A stretch of 64,000 nt of DNA, from assembly GCF_022436675.1 (NCBI RefSeq), contig NZ_JAKUJZ010000006.1, forward strand, positions 96,021 to 160,020. The letters are read 5' to 3'. The translations under genes and the position numbers were made by a program. This document shows, one piece after another, positions 57,670-64,000 of the stretch. Source of the stretch: Rheinheimera hassiensis. GTDB lineage: Bacteria; Pseudomonadota; Gammaproteobacteria; Enterobacterales; Alteromonadaceae. The notes under the pieces are model-generated. The model had not been told where the DNA came from, ran no database searches, and was given only the letters and a program-made list of their open reading frames with translations. Positions within the stretch are counted from its first letter, which is position 1; each line of letters starts with the position of its first letter.

Positions 57670-59451
57670 TTAGTCAAAGCTAATCAGCACATCGCCAGTG
57701 CTAACTGCATCACCGGCCGCAACATGAATATTGACTACAGTACCGTCAGACACTGCCCGCACTTCGGTTTCCATTTTCATTGCTTCCATAATAATCACCA
57801 CATCACCGCGCTTAACCTCTGCGCCAACTTTGGTGACAATTTTCCAGATATTACCCGCCAGTGGTGCATTTAACGTTGCACTGCCGGTAACGGAGGCACT
57901 GCCGGGGATATTTTCTGACACCACAGGTTTAACTGAGCTCAGCTCACCGGTTGGTGCCACCTCAACTTCATATACCTTGCCATCAACCCGTACGCTGTAG
58001 CTGGCAGGACCACTCTGCACTGTCTTGGCTTTGCTGGCCGCCTTTTTGCTATCAGTACTTTCAACCTCTGGCACCGGTTCAAACGCCGCCGGGTTGTCGC
58101 GATTTTTCAAAAACTTTAAGCCTACCTGTGGAAATAACGCATAGGTCAGCACATCATCAATCTGCTGATCTGCCAGGCGGATATTTTCGCTTTTCGCCAG
58201 GCTGCTAAGTTCATCCTGCAGTTTATCCAATTCTGGCTGCAGCAAATCAGCCGGACGGCAGGTAATGGCTTTGGCGCCAGCTAATACACGCGCCTGCAGC
58301 TCTGCATTCATAGGGGCTGGCGTAGCGCCATATTCGCCTTTTAAAACGCCGGCTGTTTCTTTGGTAATACTTTTATAACGCTCACCGGTAAGGACGTTTA
58401 ACACAGCCTGGGTGCCAACAATTTGTGATGTTGGCGTAACCAGCGGTAAGAACCCCAGATCTTCGCGCACATGGGGAATTTCTTTTAGCACGGCATCCAG
58501 CTTATCCAGTGCGCCTTGCTCTTTTAGCTGGCTTTCCATATTGGTTAGCATGCCACCTGGTACCTGCGCCAGTAAAATACGGGCATCCACGCCTTTTAGT
58601 GAACCTTCAAACTGAGCATATTTTTTCCGCACATCACGAAAATAAGCGGCAATCTCAGCCAACAGTTCTAAATTCAGCCCGGTGTCGCGCTCGGTACCTT
58701 CCACAATCGCGACCATGGTTTCAGTAGCGCTATGACCATAAGTCATACTCATTGACGATATCGCTGTATCCAGCATATCAATGCCGGCGTCTATCGCTTT
58801 TTGGTAAGTGGCTGTGCTTAAACCTGTAGTTGCATGGCACTGCATGGCCAACGGAATTTTGGTGGCTTCTTTAATACGGGTAACCAGCTCTTCACACTCG
58901 TAGGGTTTCAGCAAACCGGCCATATCTTTAATGCATACCGAATGACAACCCATGTCTTCCAGTTGCCGCGCCATATCTACCCACATATCAATAGTGTGTA
59001 CCGGGCTGACCGTGTAAGAAATAGTGCCCTGGGCATGAGCCCCCACCTTAATAGCGGCCTGCACCGCAGTTTGCAGATTACGGATGTCGTTCATGGCGTC
59101 GAAGATACGAAACACATCAACACCATTTTCATGTGCACGCTCTACAAAGGCAGTTACTACGTCATCAGCATAGTGGCGGTAGCCCAATAAGTTTTGCCCA
59201 CGCAGCAGCATTTGCTGTTTGGTGTTTGGCATGGCTTTTTTCAATTCGCGGATACGATGCCAGGGGTCTTCGCCAAGATAACGGATACAGGCATCAAAGG
59301 TAGCGCCGCCCCATGATTCCATTGACCAATAGCCCACTTTATCCAGCTTGGCTGCAATAGGCAGCATATCTTCCAGCCGTAACCGGGTTGCCAGTAATGA
59401 CTGATGCGCGTCACGCAGCACAAGTTCAGTAAGTAATAATGGCTTGCTCAT
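57670..59451 (-). CDS. oadA: Oxaloacetate decarboxylase alpha subunit, biotinylated
   Basis: OadA transfers CO2 from oxaloacetate to biotin. The 593-residue protein has an N-terminal carboxyltransferase TIM barrel ([22 protein letters not shown], metal-binding HCHATTG-type region [15 protein letters not shown]). The conserved carboxylase domain covers about 300-470. An Ala/Ser/Pro linker and a C-terminal biotinyl domain follow, with the biotin Lys in [10 protein letters not shown]. It sits between oadG and oadB. Confidence 0.97.
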   Translation of the reverse strand: MSKPLLLTELVLRDAHQSLLATRLRLEDMLPIAAKLDKVGYWSMESWGGATFDACIRYLGEDPWHRIRELKKAMPNTKQQMLLRGQNLLGYRHYADDVVTAFVERAHENGVDVFRIFDAMNDIRNLQTAVQAAIKVGAHAQGTISYTVSPVHTIDMWVDMARQLEDMGCHSVCIKDMAGLLKPYECEELVTRIKEATKIPLAMQCHATTGLSTATYQKAIDAGIDMLDTAISSMSMTYGHSATETMVAIVEGTERDTGLNLELLAEIAAYFRDVRKKYAQFEGSLKGVDARILLAQVPGGMLTNMESQLKEQGALDKLDAVLKEIPHVREDLGFLPLVTPTSQIVGTQAVLNVLTGERYKSITKETAGVLKGEYGATPAPMNAELQARVLAGAKAITCRPADLLQPELDKLQDELSSLAKSENIRLADQQIDDVLTYALFPQVGLKFLKNRDNPAAFEPVPEVESTDSKKAASKAKTVQSGPASYSVRVDGKVYEVEVAPTGELSSVKPVVSENIPGSASVTGSATLNAPLAGNIWKIVTKVGAEVKRGDVVIIMEAMKMETEVRAVSDGTVVNIHVAAGDAVSTGDVLISFD

Positions 59452-59463
59452 GCCTGAGTCCTC

Positions 59464-59703
59464 TTATTGTTGTTGGCGATATTGATGTATAGCACCTGAA
59501 ATAGCGGCAATAACTGCCGGGCTTGGGCCATTGCTGCCACTCTCTGCTCTGGCAGTTTTATCGGTTGGTTTTACCGGGAAATAACGCTGCATCACGCTGC
59601 TTATTATCTGGACAACAAACACCAGCAATAATAAGAATGCAAACACCGCCACCATGCCAATTAGCATCAGGCTTGCGGCTTCCCATAATAATTCTGCGAC
59701 CAT
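59464..59703 (-). CDS. oadG: Oxaloacetate decarboxylase gamma subunit
   Basis: OadG is a small membrane protein that holds the alpha and beta subunits together and binds zinc at its C-terminus. The 79-residue product has one N-terminal membrane helix (LMLIGMVAVFAFLLLLVFVVQIIS) and a hydrophilic tail ending AAISGAIHQYRQQQ. The ATG at 59703 has AAGGAG eight bases upstream, so an earlier in-frame GTG at 59730 is rejected. It is the first gene of oadGAB. Confidence 0.93.
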   Translation of the reverse strand: MVAELLWEAASLMLIGMVAVFAFLLLLVFVVQIISSVMQRYFPVKPTDKTARAESGSNGPSPAVIAAISGAIHQYRQQQ

Positions 59704-59901
59704 AGCCGATTCTCCTTCAGTTGGCTGCACCTTGCTGACAAAACACAGGTATAGTCAGAATAGTTGAACACTGCCGGCTCAGCCTGATTTTCTCCGGCCG
59801 ACCCAGCATTATGCGCAGTTAACTTTAGTAAGCTAAATAAAACTCAGTGATAGCTGCTATTTATGCTAACAATTTGCATAACATTACTACACTACACGTA
59901 A

Positions 59902-59925
59902 AGACATTCAAATGTCTAGACATCT
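59902..59925. promoter_or_regulatory. MetJ-box-like tandem octamers upstream of oadGAB
   Basis: AGACATTC-AAATGTCT-AGACATCT are three contiguous octamers matching the met-box AGACGTCT at 5, 6 and 7 of 8 positions. They contain the perfect palindrome ATGTCTAGACAT. They lie about 200 bp before oadG, just upstream of a possible minus-strand promoter (TTTACG, 16 bases, TATGCA). Confidence 0.45.
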
Positions 59926-59978
59926 GAAAACAATTGATAGCAGTTGCTTACCACACTACGGTAATAAGCAACTGTGAA

Positions 59979-60524
59979 TTATGCTGCAACAGCAAGTTGC
60001 CGGCTGATTTGTTGGCTAAGCTGTTGCACTGCCTGCCCCAGCGCTTGCACCAAAGCAGGATAGCCATCATCGGCTAACGCGATACGAATAGTAAATGGTT
60101 GTGAGCCTGGCTGAGCACTTACAGCAAAGCGGCCACTTACAATGGCATGGCCATCAGCCAGACCATGAAACTGATCCAAGTGCACAGAAACACGCACGGT
60201 GTCGGGCCGGGCCTGCAGTACAGCAGTATAACCTGAAGCTTGCGCAACTATTCTGTCGCGCAGCTGACGCTGCAATTGCTGATCCAGCGCCTCTGCCCAC
60301 AAGTGTTGGCGTGCTGTTACCATTTCAACCTCAGATAACTGCAACACCAAGCCACGGCCATTCAGGTAACTGGCTACCTGCACCGGTTCAACATAAAGAG
60401 ATTTCGCTTCAGCCTCTGCACTACCTGCCATTACCGGCGCCGCGGGCAACTGATAATAGCTGCTGCCAGGCTGGCTGGAACAACCTGTTAAAAGTAAAAA
60501 CAGCGCCGCTGTAATATACCTCAT
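59979..60524 (-). CDS. pqiC: PqiC outer-membrane lipoprotein
   Basis: PqiC is the outer-membrane partner of the PqiAB lipid-transport bridge. The 181-residue protein has a lipoprotein signal with lipobox LLTGC (Cys about residue 15). The body is an ABC-transport-auxiliary (DUF330-like) domain, with SYYQLPAAP and YVEPVQVASYLNGRGLVLQ. Its start overlaps the pqiB stop by 4 bp. It is the last gene of pqiABC. Confidence 0.92.
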   Translation of the reverse strand: MRYITAALFLLLTGCSSQPGSSYYQLPAAPVMAGSAEAEAKSLYVEPVQVASYLNGRGLVLQLSEVEMVTARQHLWAEALDQQLQRQLRDRIVAQASGYTAVLQARPDTVRVSVHLDQFHGLADGHAIVSGRFAVSAQPGSQPFTIRIALADDGYPALVQALGQAVQQLSQQISRQLAVAA

Positions 60525-62188
60525 TGTTTTGCCCTCTTCGGTTCAGGATCAGTAGGAGTATCAGCTTCAAACACCAGAGCATTACTTTGTTGATTTAACG
60601 TATGTAATACCGGTTGCAGCTCGCGCAGCACCTGATCTAATGTTTGCAGGTTACCGTTGAGTCTGTCGTAAGCCACTGAACCAGGACTTAACCCGGCCAG
60701 CATCTGCTGTAAATCCTGCAGGCTTTGCTGCAGCTGTGCCGGTAACTGTTGCACCTGTGGGCTGGACACCAACGCATCAAGCTGAGCAATCATTTTGCTG
60801 GCGTTTTGCAGTAACACCTCGGTGCTTTGCATAGTTTGTTCACTTTGCACCAGCAACTGTTCAACCGGCAGGTTGTTAATTTTATCCAGCGCCATCAGTA
60901 CTTTCTGTTCAATATTACTCAGGCCGCTACGGGCAGTTGGCAGCATCGGGTAACCGGCACTCTGGCTCAGCGCCAGTTGCTGTGCCTGCATGGCCTGTTG
61001 CTCAACATCTATTATCGTATCCTGATTGATATCCAGATCAATATAGAGCGCGCCGGTTAACAGGTTGCCGGTTTTTAATGTCGCATGCATACCTTGTTGT
61101 ACCGCCTTCTCCAGTTCCTTACGCAGTTGCGCTAAGCTAAGATTCTCATATAACCGCCCGGCTTCAATGCGAATAAGCACCGGTATACCCTGCTGCAGCG
61201 ACACCTCAAACGGTTTATCAATAGAAAAAAAGAATGGCACGCTGGTAACCGTACCCACCCGCACTCCACGGTATTCTACCGGTGCTCCGGTTTTTAAACC
61301 CCGCACTGATTCTTCAAAAAACAGCAGGTATTCAACAAATTCACTGTATAAACCTTCCTGAATACTTTGTTTATTCGGAAACAGCTGAAATTCGCTGCCA
61401 TTCTCAACCGCCCCACCGGCAGGCCAACCCTGCATTAAATCAAAGCTGACGCCGCCACTGAGCAAAGTAGTAGCTGAGCCCACATCAACCTGTAGGCCTT
61501 CAGCAGACAAATCTAAAGAAAAACCACTACTAAGCCAGAAACGCACATTCTCTGATACCAGTACATCAAAAGGTGCGCGGATATATAACTGATATTGTGT
61601 ACGGCGCAGCGCCAGATCAAATTCACTGTCTTCTACGGTGCCAACCTCATAACCGCGGTACAACACCGGATCGCCAACGGCAAGGCCACCGCTATCGGCT
61701 GTAGTTAACACCACCCGCACGCCTGGCGCATCAGCCGGAGCGATGGGTGGCGCATCCAGCAAGGGGTACTCAAGCTGCTCTTTTTGTGCATCGCCTGGTT
61801 GCAGCTCTATATACACACCCGACAACAGGGTATTGAGCCCGGTAATGCCGCCGCGGCCAACCTGTGGCTTTACCACCCAAAACTGTGAACCGGTATTTAG
61901 CAACGGGCTAACATTGGGCTTCATCCGCGCTTTAATGATAACTTGCTTTAAATCATCGCTAAGCTCAACCGACACCACCTGGCCTACATCGACGCTACGG
62001 CTTTTAATCTGGGTTTTCCCCGCAACAATACCCTCAGCGTCAGCCGTTAATAAGGTTAGTAAAGCGCCTTGCTGCTGATAATGGTTATACAGCATCCAGA
62101 TACCTATCAGCACCGCCGCTATTGGCACTACCCAGATTGGCGACCACTGTTTTATCCGGCTTACCTGTGCACTATGTTGTTGCGTCAA
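60521..62188 (-). CDS. pqiB: Intermembrane transport protein PqiB
   Basis: PqiB is an MCE protein that forms a hexameric, syringe-like tunnel across the periplasm for lipids. The 555-residue protein has one N-terminal membrane helix (PIWVVPIAAVLIGIWMLY) and three MCE domains. They start near LLTLLTADAEGIVAGKTQIKSR, VRVVLTTADSGGLAVGDPVLYRG and LFFEESVRGLKTGAPVEYRG. A long C-terminal coiled coil (about 420-540) follows. It overlaps pqiA by 17 bp and pqiC by 4 bp. Confidence 0.95.
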   Translation of the reverse strand: MTQQHSAQVSRIKQWSPIWVVPIAAVLIGIWMLYNHYQQQGALLTLLTADAEGIVAGKTQIKSRSVDVGQVVSVELSDDLKQVIIKARMKPNVSPLLNTGSQFWVVKPQVGRGGITGLNTLLSGVYIELQPGDAQKEQLEYPLLDAPPIAPADAPGVRVVLTTADSGGLAVGDPVLYRGYEVGTVEDSEFDLALRRTQYQLYIRAPFDVLVSENVRFWLSSGFSLDLSAEGLQVDVGSATTLLSGGVSFDLMQGWPAGGAVENGSEFQLFPNKQSIQEGLYSEFVEYLLFFEESVRGLKTGAPVEYRGVRVGTVTSVPFFFSIDKPFEVSLQQGIPVLIRIEAGRLYENLSLAQLRKELEKAVQQGMHATLKTGNLLTGALYIDLDINQDTIIDVEQQAMQAQQLALSQSAGYPMLPTARSGLSNIEQKVLMALDKINNLPVEQLLVQSEQTMQSTEVLLQNASKMIAQLDALVSSPQVQQLPAQLQQSLQDLQQMLAGLSPGSVAYDRLNGNLQTLDQVLRELQPVLHTLNQQSNALVFEADTPTDPEPKRAKQ

Positions 62189-63488
62189 AACGGGCTTCCT
62201 TTTGTTCGGTCAATGGGTCCCATAGTAATCTGGGGTCAAAACTCAGTGCCGCCAACATGGTCAGGATCACCACTGCAGCGAACACTAAAGCCCCGACACC
62301 GGGATATACACTCATTAATAAATCAAAGCGTACCAAGGCTGCCATAATGGCGACAACCAATACATCCACCATAGACCAGCGCCCTACCCAGTCAACCAAA
62401 CGGTAAATCTGGCTGGAATGACGCTGGCGGCGTGAAAACGGCAAACGGGTTAAATAGCACAACCAAAACATAATCAGTATTTTAGCTACCGGCACTATAA
62501 CACTGGCGATCAGTATAATAATGGCGACCGGGTAAGCGCCATCCTGCCACATTAATATCAGGCCACTGATAATAGTAGAATCGGTGACCTCACCAAATGA
62601 GACGGTACGCATTATCGGTAGCAAATTTGCCGGTATATATAATATCGTTGCGGCGACTAACAAGGCTATCGTGTTTTGAATACTGGCAGGCTGGCGTATC
62701 CGTACCTTGGTGTTACACCGGCTGCAATGACTTTGTGCCAAGGGTACTAAGGCAGTACACACCTGGCACAGTTTTAAATTTTGCTGTAGCCCGGTTTTGC
62801 CGGCACGCGCCTCAACCAGCGGTATAGGATAAGGTGCAATTTTCGACCACAGCTCGCACCGGTCAATCACCTGAAAAGTGCGTAAATGCAGCAGACAAAA
62901 CAGACAAAAAGCCCAAAAACTGGGCCCCAGTGAAATATCAGCATCAGCCACCAGTTTAACAAAACTGATAATCAACCCCATCAGAAAAATATCGACCATG
63001 CTCCAGGGCTTTAGCATGTATAGCACCCGAGCCACCCAGGTACGGGCCGGCAGCGTATACAACATCCCCAATTTCAAATACAACACCGCCAGCATGCAGG
63101 TAGCAGGTACCGCCTGAATTAACAACCAGATCAGAATAGCCAACCACTGATGATGTTCAGAAAACAATACCGAGGACGTATCGAAAAAACTCATTTCGTT
63201 GCTGTTGCCGGCTGCAAACATGCTGACAAAGGGGAAAAAATTGGCCAGCAGTAACATAAATAATGCGCTACCGGCATACAGCACCGGCCGCAATACCGGT
63301 TGCGGATGACGCGCGTCCAGATGCAGGCCACAGCGGGAGCAGCAGGCTTCTTCCCCCGGTGCCAACTCAGGCTTTACCTGAACCAAATCACAATGCCGGC
63401 ATAATGCCAGCTCGCCCTGCAGCGGTTGCTGCGCTGCCGGTGGTACCGGTTGTGATAAAGGTACTGCTGCAATATCAGATATCATCAC
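62172..63488 (-). CDS. pqiA: Intermembrane transport protein PqiA
   Basis: PqiA is the inner-membrane component of the Pqi lipid-transport system. The 438-residue protein has two repeated PqiA domains, each with a zinc-ribbon of paired cysteines (LCRHCDLVQVK with CCSRCG; LCQVCTALVPLAQSHCSRCN) and four membrane helices. It starts the pqiABC operon. In E. coli this operon is induced by superoxide generators; no SoxS site was recognised here. Confidence 0.95.
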   Translation of the reverse strand: MMISDIAAVPLSQPVPPAAQQPLQGELALCRHCDLVQVKPELAPGEEACCSRCGLHLDARHPQPVLRPVLYAGSALFMLLLANFFPFVSMFAAGNSNEMSFFDTSSVLFSEHHQWLAILIWLLIQAVPATCMLAVLYLKLGMLYTLPARTWVARVLYMLKPWSMVDIFLMGLIISFVKLVADADISLGPSFWAFCLFCLLHLRTFQVIDRCELWSKIAPYPIPLVEARAGKTGLQQNLKLCQVCTALVPLAQSHCSRCNTKVRIRQPASIQNTIALLVAATILYIPANLLPIMRTVSFGEVTDSTIISGLILMWQDGAYPVAIIILIASVIVPVAKILIMFWLCYLTRLPFSRRQRHSSQIYRLVDWVGRWSMVDVLVVAIMAALVRFDLLMSVYPGVGALVFAAVVILTMLAALSFDPRLLWDPLTEQKEARFDATT

Positions 63489-63741
63489 GTGTCAGGCTTA
63501 CCTGTTATAACGCGGTGACATGGTTCTAGCAAAATAAAGCTGAACTCTGCCTGAGCGAAAACCATATAAATTCGGACACAATTTATAGCATAATCACAAG
63601 CACTTAGCGATGCAGCCAAGGCAGATAAAGGTCGTAAATATTAGTTGCTACTTAGCAGACAGTTGGCATACAAATCCTGCTGAAACAGATGAACATTGCT
63701 GCAGCTATAAATGGGGTTAACAAAATTGCAGAAGCTGAAAT

Positions 63742-63776
63742 GAAAAAACCCGCTACGGCGTTAGCCGTAGCGGGTT
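63742..63776 (-). terminator. Terminator of the tRNA-Arg genes
   Basis: On the minus strand AACCCGCTACGG-CTAACG-CCGTAGCGGGTT forms a strong 12-bp stem followed by a run of T, 10 bp after the tRNA-Arg 3' end. Confidence 0.88.
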
Positions 63777-63785
63777 CTTCGTATA

Positions 63786-63862
63786 TGGTGGACGCAGGAG
63801 GATTCGAACCTCCGACCGCTCGGTTCGTAGCCGAGTACTCTATCCAGCTGAGCTATGCGTCC
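63786..63862 (-). tRNA. tRNA-Arg(ACG), copy 1
   Basis: The 77-nt minus-strand cloverleaf starts GGACGCATAGCTCAGCTGG and ends in an encoded CCA. The anticodon loop CTACGAA gives ACG, whose A34 is edited to inosine. The acceptor stem GGACGCA/TGCGTCC is fully paired. Confidence 0.95.
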
Positions 63863-63924
63863 AGGGTGTAACTGTTACAGCACAATTATTTTAAAGCACA
63901 GTGCACGATGCTTCCCAAATCAGA

Positions 63925-64000
63925 TGGTGGACGCAGGAGGATTCGAACCTCCGACCGCTCGGTTCGTAGCCGAGTACTCTATCCAGCTGAGCTATGCGTC
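63925..64000 (-). tRNA. tRNA-Arg(ACG), copy 2 (lacks its first base at the window edge)
   Basis: The sequence is identical to copy 1 over the visible 76 nt. The 5' G lies one base beyond the window. It is separated from copy 1 by 62 bp, and probably more genes of the array lie outside. Confidence 0.93.

Overview
The window looks like chromosomal DNA of a free-living marine or freshwater gammaproteobacterium, most likely in or near the Alteromonadales/Chromatiaceae group that holds Rheinheimera, Alishewanella and Arsukibacterium. This rests on gene order and protein character (ybgC-tolQRAB-pal-cpoB, aspS-yebC-ruvCAB, cmoAB, purMN, fadE, oadGAB, pqiABC); no database was searched. Nearly all of the window is core genome. 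Accessory material is concentrated at about 30.6-34.3 kb.

Layout. 0-1.7 kb: the 5' part of a tRNA-Ser, nadA and an array of four tRNA-Lys(UUU), all leftward. 1.7-7.0 kb: the leftward envelope operon ybgC-tolQ-tolR-tolA-tolB-pal-cpoB. 7.0-7.7 kb: a gene-free stretch with a promoter, an intrinsic terminator and a 126-bp palindrome, possibly a small RNA locus. 7.7-12.5 kb: aspS-yebC-ruvC-ruvA-ruvB, leftward. 12.6-15.4 kb: a diguanylate cyclase with three substrate-binding domains. 15.5-24.8 kb: rightward genes for a DUF72 protein, cmoA, cmoB, a LysR regulator, a small unknown protein, purM, purN, a DUF3108 protein and fadE. A collapsed relic of a yafJ-type glutamine amidotransferase lies between the last two. 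24.9-30.6 kb: extracellular nuclease, nucleoside phosphorylase ppnP, an Atm1-like ABC exporter and aquaporin.

30.6-34.3 kb: a nitronate monooxygenase-like flavoprotein, a TetR regulator with a twin operator, an HPP membrane protein, and an AT-rich orphan restriction-type nuclease whose ends resemble an integron cassette. 34.3-37 kb: secreted lipase, yjjG and a Gfo/Idh/MocA oxidoreductase. 37.0-40.0 kb: a sulfur module (ETHE1/BLH-like hydrolase, TauE/SafE exporter, rhodanese and two YeeE/YedE half-proteins) around a shared operator and promoter. 40.1-44.3 kb: two chemoreceptors flanking a porin. 44.4-48.6 kb: an RND efflux pair. 48.7-51.2 kb: a PAS-PAS-PAS-GGDEF-EAL protein whose first two PAS domains carry the FixL heme-ligand signature. 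51.4-56.5 kb: a siderophore receptor, tyrS and a mepM-like endopeptidase. 56.5-59.7 kb: the Na+-pumping oxaloacetate decarboxylase oadGAB, with MetJ-box-like repeats upstream. 60.0-63.5 kb: pqiABC. 63.7-64 kb: two tRNA-Arg(ACG), the second cut by the window end.

No CRISPR array, prophage or intact transposase was seen. The items most worth following up are the tandem FixL-like PAS/EAL protein, the candidate small RNA at 7.4 kb, the yafJ relic, the cassette-like nuclease and the operators found at tetR/HPP, the sulfur module and oadGAB.
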